Below are positions 33,020-40,835 of a DNA stretch of 52,725 nucleotides, in pieces; positions within the stretch are counted from its first letter, which is position 1; every line of letters starts with the position of its first letter. The notes below the pieces were generated by a model that saw only the letters and a list, made by a program, of their open reading frames with translations, did not search any database and was not told where the DNA came from. The position numbers were made by a program, and so were the translations under genes. The stretch comes from Romeriopsis navalis LEGE 11480. Lineage in GTDB: Bacteria; Cyanobacteriota; Cyanobacteriia; Leptolyngbyales; Leptolyngbyaceae. The stretch spans positions 1 to 52,725 of the forward strand of contig NZ_JADEXQ010000036.1 of assembly GCF_015207035.1 (NCBI RefSeq), in the 5' to 3' direction.

Positions 33020-34816
33020 CTAACGAGCAGTCAGCGTAAACTGCTTCCGACCACTGTGTTCAGATGTTTTGATTTGAGTTTTGATAATCCAGTCACCTTT
33101 CATGCCAAAGTGAGTTTTTACCCGGAATTGACCGGGCTTTGGCAATGCTTTCACATCAACCATCGTTGTCATCGGAGCCATATTTTTCATTGGCATGGTC
33201 ACATCTACATCTAGCTGTTTCACAGGAATTGGCGATTTCGATTGTTTATCAAGTACCTGCAAAGTCAGTTCAGCAGCTCCAGCTTTCACCTGCTCCTGAG
33301 CTGTCGGACTTACCAGCTCAATCACCACATTTCCCTGATCAACTTGATTTAGAGAAGCAACTGATTTATCGGCAGTATCAACCATGGCCACTTTCTTACC
33401 TTCAAGTAAGCGAGAAAAACCACTTGTGATGACTTGTTCTCCCGCTTTCAACCCAGTTATAATTTCAACGCGATCACCACTGCTGACACCGCGCTTCACC
33501 ACTCGGCGAGTTGCCATTGCAGCATCACCACTACCCTGTACAATCCAAATTGCCGGTTTCCCCTGAAACGTGTGTAATGCCAATTGTGGTACAGAAATAG
33601 CGGCTGGATTACTATCCTTGATGACCTGCATTTCCAGAAATTGGCCTGCCAGTAAACGCTCACCAGGATTGTTCACAATTGCTTCAACCGTGATGGTTCG
33701 AGTTTGGGGGTTAGCATCGGGAAAAATACTGCTCACTTCTCCCCGAATTGGTGTCATTTTTGTTCCAGGAACCGTTGCCATAACACGGGTCCCCCGCATG
33801 ATTCCCATAGCATCAGCCTGGGCAATGTTCGCCCGTAATCGCACACGACTATAGTCACCAATTTTAAGAATCCCCATGCCCGGTCGGACAACAACACCAG
33901 GATCAGCCATCCGTGCCTGCACAATGCCAGTCACTGGCGCAATAATATCGGTATAACCTTCTAACACAATAGCTGTATCAGCTTTAGCTTGTGACTGGCC
34001 AACTTTGGCACGATCGCGGCGAATTTCTGCCTGCATCCGCACGAGCTTAATTTTAGCTCCCGAAATCGCAGCTTCTTTGGCTGATACTTCAGATGACACG
34101 ACGTCATAGTCATTCTGCGAAATCGCACCACCAGCCACTAAACTTTTGAAGCGTTTTGCCTTGAGCTGAATATAATCAAGTTCAGCTTTCATCCGGCTAA
34201 TCTCGCGGGCCTGCTCCTGAATCTGCATTTCATTCGCAGTCACCATTTTTTGCATGACTTCCGTCTCGGACTGTGCCTCCATCAATTGGGTCCGACGTTC
34301 AGAAGCATCAAGCTGAGCAAGGAGTTGGCCTTTACGCACACGATCGCCAGGGTAGATGCCATAATTGCGCAACTGCCCGGCAATCCTTGGATAGACCGTT
34401 ACTTCGGTGTAGGGATAAACCGTACCCGTATATTTAACCGCTTGTTTGAGTAAACGTGGCTGGACCGTCTCAACTTGCACAGGAACAGCATTAAATGCAC
34501 CCTGCACAGTCATCATCTCATCGTGAGACATTTTGCTGTGATCCATTCCAGCCATTGAGTCGCCTTGCTCAGTCCCAGCCATCGCACGATTGCCGAAGTG
34601 CCGCACGGCCAACCATATACTGCTGGATAGCAACGCAAAGACACCAAATCCAATCAGACTAGAGACAAGCCGAAATTGAGATTTTGTGTCTGATGAATTT
34701 GAAATCTCAGATCCATCAGACATCGAATTTGACTCCATTGCCCTTTCAGTTAATTTGGCTGATTCAGTCAAATCATTTGCCTGAACTGAACGGTCCAGCT
34801 CATTTTCTTGATTCAT
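33020..34816 (-). CDS. RND adaptor fused to a C-terminal FixH-like domain (CopB-like)
   Basis: 598 residues. A cytoplasmic Ser-rich N-terminus, a membrane anchor (about 50-70) and GMDHSKMSHDEM (90-101), a copper-type Met/His motif, come first. The adaptor core follows: a lipoyl half (YPRIAGQLRNYGIYPGDRVRKGQLLAQLDASE), a coiled coil (about 178-280), the second lipoyl half (TDIIAPVTGIVQARMADPGV) and barrels ending with ITSGFSRLLEGKKV. From about residue 495 a FixH/YtkA-like module is appended (VVIELVSPTAQEQVKAGAA; VDVTMPMKNMAPMTTM; THFGMKGDWIIKT), homologous to the neighbouring lipoprotein. Such a fusion is unusual and suggests that the module must sit at the adaptor. A CopR-type box lies 48 bp upstream. 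Confidence 0.88.
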   Translation of the reverse strand: MNQENELDRSVQANDLTESAKLTERAMESNSMSDGSEISNSSDTKSQFRLVSSLIGFGVFALLSSSIWLAVRHFGNRAMAGTEQGDSMAGMDHSKMSHDEMMTVQGAFNAVPVQVETVQPRLLKQAVKYTGTVYPYTEVTVYPRIAGQLRNYGIYPGDRVRKGQLLAQLDASERRTQLMEAQSETEVMQKMVTANEMQIQEQAREISRMKAELDYIQLKAKRFKSLVAGGAISQNDYDVVSSEVSAKEAAISGAKIKLVRMQAEIRRDRAKVGQSQAKADTAIVLEGYTDIIAPVTGIVQARMADPGVVVRPGMGILKIGDYSRVRLRANIAQADAMGIMRGTRVMATVPGTKMTPIRGEVSSIFPDANPQTRTITVEAIVNNPGERLLAGQFLEMQVIKDSNPAAISVPQLALHTFQGKPAIWIVQGSGDAAMATRRVVKRGVSSGDRVEIITGLKAGEQVITSGFSRLLEGKKVAMVDTADKSVASLNQVDQGNVVIELVSPTAQEQVKAGAAELTLQVLDKQSKSPIPVKQLDVDVTMPMKNMAPMTTMVDVKALPKPGQFRVKTHFGMKGDWIIKTQIKTSEHSGRKQFTLTAR

Positions 34817-34863
34817 CGTGCATCAATAGTCGGGTTATGGCTTTCACAGCATATTGGGGCTAG

Positions 34864-34880
34864 ATGAAATCAATATGAAA
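34864..34880 (-). promoter_or_regulatory. CopR-type box before the copper RND operon
   Basis: On the minus strand TTTCAT-ATTGA-TTTCAT, one base different from the boxes at 24262 and 36892. It lies in the 81-bp gap between the iron-sulphur protein and the adaptor gene, 48 bp before the adaptor start, so the pump operon can be transcribed on its own. A TATGCT hexamer lies about 10 bp after the box. Confidence 0.78.
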
Positions 34881-34897
34881 TTAATGAGCCATCTTTT

Positions 34898-36685
34898 TCA
34901 TAGCTCAATCCATACTTCTGGCGGACAAATTGCTGCTTGATGCCAGCCAGACGTATCGATACCCAACAGCTTTGAGTCGTCACGTTGGCCCCGATACTTT
35001 TGCCCATCGGATATTAACCGCTGTGGTGCAGTATCATCCTGGATCGGTCGAAACTGAATTTGTGCTGACATCATCGCTAACATTGCATTGCGTAGGACTC
35101 TCAGTTGCGCTAGCTTAATCCGGGCTGTAATCGTCCCATCCATTTCCGCTAAGATTTCATCTAATAGCTGCTGATAAATTAGCTGGCTTTGCTCTGGCCC
35201 ATATCCCGGAATTGCCTGAATCAATGTTGCTACCTCACGCACATTTAAATCTTCAGTCTGCCGTTGCCACCAAGATTTGGGTAAATATAAATCGCGTTTA
35301 GCCAGTTGCACACGAAATTGTTTTGCCAGTTGTTCTCGACTGTAGCGTTCAGGGCTACGCCGAGTCATACGGTAGAGCCACAAAATACTCAAAATAATTA
35401 ATGCTGCTGTCAGACCTGACTGACCCCAGACAGGTAATCCCACACCCCAAGACTTACCAACGAAGAAAAAGAAAATATTGAAGGCAGCAAAAGTGGTAAG
35501 GCTATAGAGATGATGGAGTAGATGGATTTTTGACCAAGCACGCTGTAGTCGTTGCGCAAATCGAGAATACATTTGCTCTAGCAGATAGCCGAACCAGTAG
35601 GTACAGCCAATCCATATACCAATGTAAGCGGGTACAACCAGCAGTTTTGGTAATACAATAGTACGACCAGAAAGATAAAATCCTGGACTCATTAATTCAT
35701 TGATTTGGTTAGTCTGGCGTGCCCAAATTCCAGAAAAGAAATATTCCCAATTGCCAGCATAAACGTAGTGATAACTAAAAAATCCGATAATCAGCCCAAT
35801 GTAGCCATAGTAAATCAGTCGATAAGCTGGTTGTTCGATCGATGCCCAGTAGTTCTTTTCTGCATCAATATCCATACATAATCGCTGACAGCCTACACAA
35901 GCCTTCTTATCATTGCCTGATACATCGATGGTACGGCAAGTAGATTGTGTGACAGGAATGTACAATTCAGCATGGGCTTTACTGGTCAGGATACCAGTGG
36001 GTTGGGAGAAAACTCTCTGTACGGGTGCCATTGGACAAAAGTATTGGCACCATGATTTACCTGCATATAAGTAGCCCACAATGACCGCCGCTAACATAGT
36101 GCCCATTAGCCATAGACCTAATGCAATTGCTTCTGCATTAATCAATAGCAAACGTGCACAGATACCAACATATAGCAGCGCAAACTGGAGGTAGAGATAA
36201 TTGCGTCCTAGCCAAGATTGTTGAGCAACTTTCACGGGCGCTCGCTTGCTGGATTTTCCAACTTGCTGTTGTCGCTGCCATCCAAACCGACTCGGTAGCT
36301 GAGAAATAAATGCTAGAGGGCAAATCCGACGCCAAACCTCATGGCCACACACGAGCAGTATCAATATCACCCCCGGTACCACATACCCCCAAAAGATCGG
36401 AATTGCTAAATGGTAGGGATGATTGGCTAAGCATTGATGCTGTACAGGCACACAGTGATCGTTCACAATGCGCCATGGACTAAAGTGATTTTCAGCACTG
36501 GTCAACCAGTGAGAGACCGCATCATTGAACAGACAAATTATGAGCATTAGCCAACCAGCAACAAACAACCATCGCACCTGATTTAGACGACGATCGGTAA
36601 TAGCATTCAACATATAGACAACCGGAATTTTTTTCAACGAAAGATGGCCCAGTGAATTTCTAGATAAATACTTTTGTGATCTCAT
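34898..36685 (-). CDS. Polytopic iron-sulphur membrane protein, NapH/NosR/CcoG-like
   Basis: 595 residues from ATG 36685; a GTG two codons earlier and an ATG at 36613 are alternatives. About eight or more hydrophobic spans. Cys-Pro motifs follow spans in NapH/NosR style: RRICPLAF (about 124) and GKSWCQYFCPMAP (215-219). A ferredoxin-like cluster motif at 265-276 reads CVGCQRLCMDID, that is Cys-x2-Cys-x3-Cys-x3 with Asp where a fourth Cys normally stands. The last 150 residues (ERYSREQLAKQFRV onward) form a soluble extension that I do not recognise. Such proteins pass electrons across membranes; its place before a copper pump suggests a role in copper redox or in repairing damaged Fe-S sites. 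The job is unknown. Confidence 0.78.
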   Translation of the reverse strand: MRSQKYLSRNSLGHLSLKKIPVVYMLNAITDRRLNQVRWLFVAGWLMLIICLFNDAVSHWLTSAENHFSPWRIVNDHCVPVQHQCLANHPYHLAIPIFWGYVVPGVILILLVCGHEVWRRICPLAFISQLPSRFGWQRQQQVGKSSKRAPVKVAQQSWLGRNYLYLQFALLYVGICARLLLINAEAIALGLWLMGTMLAAVIVGYLYAGKSWCQYFCPMAPVQRVFSQPTGILTSKAHAELYIPVTQSTCRTIDVSGNDKKACVGCQRLCMDIDAEKNYWASIEQPAYRLIYYGYIGLIIGFFSYHYVYAGNWEYFFSGIWARQTNQINELMSPGFYLSGRTIVLPKLLVVPAYIGIWIGCTYWFGYLLEQMYSRFAQRLQRAWSKIHLLHHLYSLTTFAAFNIFFFFVGKSWGVGLPVWGQSGLTAALIILSILWLYRMTRRSPERYSREQLAKQFRVQLAKRDLYLPKSWWQRQTEDLNVREVATLIQAIPGYGPEQSQLIYQQLLDEILAEMDGTITARIKLAQLRVLRNAMLAMMSAQIQFRPIQDDTAPQRLISDGQKYRGQRDDSKLLGIDTSGWHQAAICPPEVWIEL

Positions 36686-36691
36686 TTGCAC

Positions 36692-37004
36692 TTAAGAAAA
36701 TTTGATTCAGTATTCAACCTAAAACTCAAGTATTATTTACTACATAAATAAATCAATCTAGCTTAGGAGTGAGCCACCAATATATCCGTGAGAAGATATG
36801 TTTCAAGGGGATTACAACTAAAGTCATAGAAGATTTATATACTGACAATATACGCTGCAAATTTGTATAAGTTTTCAAAAAAGTGCAGCAATTTCATCTT
36901 GATTTCATTTTGATCTGGTTAGGTTTGAAAAGATCAGCAGTATCTCACTCATCAAGTAAATATCCTGAAGATCGTTTGGAATACCTAATTTTCTTGCTTT
37001 TACT
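36692..37004. other. Divergent intergenic region with a CopR-type box
   Basis: About 310 bases between the iron-sulphur protein (minus) and the methyltransferase (plus). It holds the exact CopR-type box at 36892-36908. An overlapping plus frame from 36883 runs into the methyltransferase gene in another phase and has no family features. Confidence 0.55.
36892..36908 (+). promoter_or_regulatory. CopR-type box in the divergent region
   Basis: TTTCAT-CTTGA-TTTCAT, identical to the box before copR, including the base before it. It points toward the methyltransferase, 96 bp before its start; the divergent iron-sulphur gene starts 206 bp to the other side. TTAGGT about 11 bp downstream sits where the -10 would be expected. 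Confidence 0.75.
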
Positions 37005-37880
37005 ATGCTTGCTCAACACAGTGAAATTATTATTCAGTGCCCAGTTTGCCAAGCAGAATCAAAACGCTTGTTTCAGAAAGAATATTATTGGATTCGACAA
37101 TGTAATTTCTGTAAGCACCAATTTTTGGAGGATGCCGTCAATGCTAAACATGTTGAAACAGTATATGGAGACGAATACTTTAATGAGGGTGGTACAGGAT
37201 ACCCTGGCTATCTACGAGAAGCAGATCTTATTCGAGCCCATGGTCGTCGCTATGCAAATCTGCTGAGCAAATATATGACGCCAGGAAAAGTCCTCGATAT
37301 TGGCAGTGCTGCTGGGTTTATTTTGCAAGGGTTAGTTCAGTCTGGATGGCAAGGTGTTGGCATTGAGCCAAATGAATCGATGGCGACTTATGGACGAGAG
37401 AAACTAGGGTTAGATATACGAATTGGTTCATTTGAGCAGATTGAGCCCGAATCTCGGTTTGACCTAGTGAATATGGTACAAGTTATTCCTCATTTCTGGG
37501 ATCTACAGCAAGCATTAGAAACAGCAGCAAGAGTCACTAAACCTGGCGGTTACTGGTTAATCGAAACCTGGAATCACAATAGCCGTTTGGCTAAGCTCTT
37601 CGGCAAAAATTGGCATGAATATAGCCCACCTAGTGTACTACGTTGGTTTTCATATCGCGATCTTGACCTTTTAGCAGAGCATCATGGCTTTCAAAAAATT
37701 GCGCGCGGTCAACCTCAAAAGTGGATTAGCGGTGCTCATATTAAGTCATTAGTTGGACATAAGCTCGATACCATAAGGTGGTTCAAGCATTTCAAAATTT
37801 TCCTGAACATCATTCCCGATAATCTCAGACTACCCTATCCTTCAGAAGACTTATTTTGGGTCTTGTATCAAAAAATCTGA
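37005..37880 (+). CDS. Class I SAM-dependent methyltransferase with an N-terminal zinc ribbon
   Basis: 291 residues. Four cysteines near the start (CPVC at 11-14, QCNFC about 20 residues later) form a small zinc ribbon. The Methyltransf_23 fold follows: motif I VLDIGSAAGFILQGL, the acidic loop GVGIEPNESM, motif IV FDLVNMVQVIPH, and KPGGYWLIETWN. Relatives act on sugars or natural products. The CopR-type box in front hints at copper control, which would be odd for such an enzyme. It may instead be a passenger gene at the edge of the copper island. Its substrate is unknown. Confidence 0.82.
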   Translation: MLAQHSEIIIQCPVCQAESKRLFQKEYYWIRQCNFCKHQFLEDAVNAKHVETVYGDEYFNEGGTGYPGYLREADLIRAHGRRYANLLSKYMTPGKVLDIGSAAGFILQGLVQSGWQGVGIEPNESMATYGREKLGLDIRIGSFEQIEPESRFDLVNMVQVIPHFWDLQQALETAARVTKPGGYWLIETWNHNSRLAKLFGKNWHEYSPPSVLRWFSYRDLDLLAEHHGFQKIARGQPQKWISGAHIKSLVGHKLDTIRWFKHFKIFLNIIPDNLRLPYPSEDLFWVLYQKI

Positions 37881-37951
37881 CGCCGAATGAGCACGCTGAT
37901 TATCCATTATCTACCCAACTTTTATCAAATAAAAATCCACATCATCAGCGG

Positions 37952-38359
37952 TTATACTACATCCTCATCGGACTTCGGTAACTGTTTCAGCTGCATGCCC
38001 AGACTTAAACGCTCAAAATCCAACGACATGCACTCCGGGTCCAATCGTACCGCGATCAAGTGGTCCGCCTTGGCCGCTTCAAGGTGTCCGGTAGCTTGAA
38101 GTAACAGCGCTCGATGGAAATAGTACTGCCCCATATCGGGGCGGAGTTGAATCGCCTGGTTGAAATGCATGATCGCGGTCGCATATTCTGTTGCTTCCAT
38201 CGCCGCCAAAGCCAACCGATTAAAGGAAGCAGCGGTCATCTCAACTAAGGATTCATGCCGCAAGAGCTCTCTCATAGTCTGCTCCACTTCCTGCTCGAAG
38301 GAGGACGTAGAGGCTGGCGGTTTGAATAAAAGACGTTGAACCATCGTGCGTAATCCCAT
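37952..38359 (-). CDS. Small TPR-repeat protein at the end of the mobilisation cluster
   Basis: 135 residues with a GGAG site 7 bases before the ATG. Residues about 45-110 hold roughly two tetratricopeptide repeats (NRLALAAMEATEYATAIMHFNQAIQLRP; YYFHRALLLQATGHLEAAKADHLIAVRLDP). TPRs serve protein binding. It is the last of five minus-strand genes (40671-37952) next to the MobC/relaxase pair, so it may help assemble the transfer or partition machinery; that is positional inference. Confidence 0.75.
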   Translation of the reverse strand: MGLRTMVQRLLFKPPASTSSFEQEVEQTMRELLRHESLVEMTAASFNRLALAAMEATEYATAIMHFNQAIQLRPDMGQYYFHRALLLQATGHLEAAKADHLIAVRLDPECMSLDFERLSLGMQLKQLPKSDEDVV

Positions 38360-38392
38360 CTCAATCTCCTATTGCAGTATTCAAAATCAGAA

Positions 38393-39142
38393 TTAACGTG
38401 GCTCAATCCAAAAGGTACATTTGCCACCATTCCGCTGCATCGTCTTACGGCAGTGGTCCAGCCGCTGCCGGTTATCCCGAAACTCCGCCATCTCAACAAA
38501 GAACAGGCCATCACTGCGGGTAAAGGTCTCCAGATACTTCATCTGCCAACCCATCCATCCCGCCAACGGTACGACTAACAACAGTCCCGCCAAGCCTGCT
38601 CCAAAGGAATGCCAGATCCCCTGACGCCGAATATCCAGGGCATACTCTGCCTGGACATCCCGCCAGTCCGTCGTGAACTGTTCCAATTTGAACTGATTCA
38701 GCTGTGTTACTTCCGTGTCATACTGCTGCACCGCCTTCTGCTTGCACGACTCAAAGATCGTATGGACATCCGCAAACAGCCGCCGACTATCGTGCAGCCA
38801 TTGACCCCGTACCTGGTCAATCTCTTGCACCGTCCCCGATAAATTTCCCTGTAATGAGGCGTAAGCCTGGAGAGACTGCTTTAGTGCTGCATCAGCCGAA
38901 GCATCCATCGCACTCGGAATCTCCTGCAACAGATTGACGTAGAACTGCATCGCGATCAGCAGTGGTAGTGAAGGGTCATCCTTGGGAATCCCCAGTTCAC
39001 TAATCAACCGCAACACCAACTCCCGATTCTCCTGGGGCATCTGGGATAGCAACTTCTCCAGAATCGAATCACCCGCCAGTAGCGGTTCAGTCTCCTGTGA
39101 CCGTCCCGACTGTGGCTTGAGCCTTGGCTTAAACGCACTCAT
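38393..39142 (-). CDS. Plasmid-associated membrane protein, DUF6753-like
   Basis: 249 residues. The N-terminal half has LEKLLSQMPQENRELVLRLI and DDPSLPLLIAMQFYVNLLQEIP, a pattern I associate with DUF6753 of cyanobacterial plasmids. A helical region (about 85-175) follows, then one span (HSFGAGLAGLLLVVPLAGWMGW, about 185-207) and a short tail with FFVEMAEFRDNRQRLDHCRKTM. It begins immediately after the stop of the MobD-like ATPase, preceded by a G-rich site, so the two are translationally linked. Function unknown; it is probably part of a mobilisation or partition set. Confidence 0.7.
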   Translation of the reverse strand: MSAFKPRLKPQSGRSQETEPLLAGDSILEKLLSQMPQENRELVLRLISELGIPKDDPSLPLLIAMQFYVNLLQEIPSAMDASADAALKQSLQAYASLQGNLSGTVQEIDQVRGQWLHDSRRLFADVHTIFESCKQKAVQQYDTEVTQLNQFKLEQFTTDWRDVQAEYALDIRRQGIWHSFGAGLAGLLLVVPLAGWMGWQMKYLETFTRSDGLFFVEMAEFRDNRQRLDHCRKTMQRNGGKCTFWIEPR

Positions 39143-39916
39143 CTACTTACCCCCCAAGCCCAACAGATCACCCGTCAACCGCATCTGCCGTTCTGTCTCA
39201 TCCAAAAACACTTTTACCCGTCGCCGATCGGCCATCGAGAACCCCTGTTCTGGCTGCAATACCTGAGAGAAGGTGAGATTCTGGTCATCGATCGCGTCAA
39301 AGGTATCGTCATAGAGATCCGGGAAGGTCATTACCCGACTACCCCGCTGTAATAACAACGCCTTCGTCTTCGAGCCATCAAACCGCCGAAACCGATCGGC
39401 CTCCCCAAAGAAGCCATTCTTGACCACAACATGCTCGGCTTGATCACCGCAGAACTCCATCAACGTGCGCAGGGAATTGATGCAATCCTTGACCCGACTA
39501 ATCACACTCACCAGTGTTAGTGAATAATCCAGCTCCTCCAGAAAGTCGAGCAACCGAATCTCTTTTTCTAGTCGCTCAAATAATTCACCGCCCCCGGCTG
39601 GTAAATCCAGCAGAACTAGATCGGCGGTCGGACTGCCCAACACATTGAGCAAGTCATCCGCTCCACCCTGTACCGATAAATCAATCCGCGTTACCCCTTG
39701 AGGTACACCCGCAAATTGACTCAATGCCGGGTCATAGTGCCGATGTAATTGGGCATTACGTTTATCCGCATCAAAGGCTAAAAAAGGCAGGGCATTACGC
39801 ATCAATGTATCCGCCATCGCGCGAGCCACCGCTGTCTTCCCCGAACCACCCTTATCCGCTGTCACAACGATCAGGCGTTTCTTTTTTTGCTTTTGCTTCT
39901 GTTTCTGAGCCGTCAT
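39143..39916 (-). CDS. ParA/MinD-type ATPase of the mobilisation cluster (MobD-like)
   Basis: 257 residues from ATG 39916 with GGAG 8 bases upstream; an in-frame ATG at 39964 gives 16 more residues without a good site. After a Lys/Gln stretch comes the deviant Walker A, ADKGGSGKTAVARAMADTL, then FLAFDADKRNAQLHRHYDP and the Walker B-like LVLLDLPAGGGELFERLEK. This fits MobD-like ATPases that accompany relaxases, distinct from the ParA at 47333-47935. It is probably a positioning ATPase for the plasmid or relaxosome. It lies between the TraK-like and DUF6753-like genes. Confidence 0.82.
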   Translation of the reverse strand: MTAQKQKQKQKKKRLIVVTADKGGSGKTAVARAMADTLMRNALPFLAFDADKRNAQLHRHYDPALSQFAGVPQGVTRIDLSVQGGADDLLNVLGSPTADLVLLDLPAGGGELFERLEKEIRLLDFLEELDYSLTLVSVISRVKDCINSLRTLMEFCGDQAEHVVVKNGFFGEADRFRRFDGSKTKALLLQRGSRVMTFPDLYDDTFDAIDDQNLTFSQVLQPEQGFSMADRRRVKVFLDETERQMRLTGDLLGLGGK

Positions 39917-40019
39917 ATCGAAATCTCCAAACCGTCGCGCATAAAGGACGCGCGACATAAACAACGGCTTGAGATACCCCTAACAATTGAGCCTCACTTA
40001 CCCCAGCAACGAACCAAAA

Positions 40020-40457
40020 TTACAAGTCATCATCCGAACGCATTTCCTGGAAACCCGCCGCATTCGTATTCGTTAAATCGGGCGGTGCAGTCTGCGGTGC
40101 AGTCTGCTTTTTGGTCCCCGATCGCACCTTCCCCGATTTGGCATGATTTGGTTCAACGATCGCCGCACCCGATCGACCCGCACCCGCATCAGCGATCGCC
40201 CCCGCTCGAACTGCCGCCCTAGCCTCTCGGAGATACGTCTTCAATGTACTCACCGAAATTGCCACATCATCCGCTCGAAATAGAGCCACCACATCATCCA
40301 GCGAATAACCCGCCGCCTGCGCCGCCTCAATCTTTGGCCGGAGCTGAAACACCATCTGCTTCAACTGCAGACCCTTCGGATGCTGCGCCAGCCGTTCCAA
40401 CTTCAGACCCAACTGGTCCGCCACCCGTTCCGGGTAACTCACCGACGACTTACCCAT
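40020..40457 (-). CDS. TraK-like oriT accessory protein
   Basis: 145 residues from ATG 40457, which overlaps the stop of the small gene upstream (8-base overlap). YPERVADQLGLKLERLAQHP is followed by LRPKIEAAQAAGYSLDDVVALFRADDVAISVSTLKTYLREA, the helix-turn-helix arrangement of TraK from IncP-type plasmids (A..AGY....I...... in the family). TraK binds oriT and bends the DNA. The C-terminal 50 residues are basic and low in complexity. The oriT-like hairpins begin about 245 bp upstream, beyond the small membrane gene. Confidence 0.68.
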   Translation of the reverse strand: MGKSSVSYPERVADQLGLKLERLAQHPKGLQLKQMVFQLRPKIEAAQAAGYSLDDVVALFRADDVAISVSTLKTYLREARAAVRAGAIADAGAGRSGAAIVEPNHAKSGKVRSGTKKQTAPQTAPPDLTNTNAAGFQEMRSDDDL

Positions 40458-40671
40458 AACCCAACTCAACCAACGACGTTTGAACCGCATTAATCACACC
40501 AGCCAACCTAATCAACACAACGACTGGCAAACACCCAAACGACACCATCAACATCGCACTAGCAATCGATAAAATTGATCGCCCCAGAGACAGAATTCCG
40601 TCCCCTCCCCAAAGATTGATCTTGCCCACATAAAAATCATCCCACCGGCGAACTGCCACCACCGCCTCCAT
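40450..40671 (-). CDS. Small hydrophobic protein at the head of the mobilisation operon
   Basis: 73 residues. A polar, tryptophan-containing N-terminus (VRRWDDFYVGKINLWGGDG) leads to a hydrophobic region of about 33 residues (ILSIASAMLMVSFGCLPVVVLIRLAGVI). The stop overlaps the TraK-like start (TATGGGTAA with ATG inside), a sign of translational coupling. No family was recognised. It is the gene closest to the oriT-like region on the minus side. Confidence 0.5.
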   Translation of the reverse strand: MEAVVAVRRWDDFYVGKINLWGGDGILSLGRSILSIASAMLMVSFGCLPVVVLIRLAGVINAVQTSLVELGYG

Positions 40672-40704
40672 CGGCTAACCTCGAAACACACCCCGTCCGC
40701 AGTT

Positions 40705-40793
40705 GGCAAGCAAGAACTTGTCGGACGTACCGTCCTTCAACTCACACAAGGTGAGTACAAGTTGCTCGCTTGCCCAAGGGGATAGCCCCTTGG
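40705..40793. other. oriT: Candidate oriT: nested inverted repeats between divergent mobilisation genes
   Basis: Between the divergent TraK-side and MobC-side genes lie four foldbacks. A 17/18-bp outer pair is GGCAAGCAAGAACTTGT (40705-40721) with ACAAGTTGCTCGCTTGCC (40757-40774). Inside it are GGACG-TAC-CGTCC (40723-40735) and CTCAC-N5-GTGAG (40741-40755). Next to it is CCAAGGGG-ATAG-CCCCTTGG (40774-40793). Origins of transfer commonly sit here, beside mobC and relaxase. I could not match a known nic core, so the nick position is open. Confidence 0.72.
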
Positions 40794-40835
40794 AGAACCC
40801 CACAAACCGAGAGCGGATATCGCGTAGGTTGATTT

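Noticed and set aside
36883-37266. Plus-strand frame of 127 codons overlapping the methyltransferase start
   Set aside because: It shares bases with the well-supported methyltransferase in another phase, and it starts over the CopR-type box.
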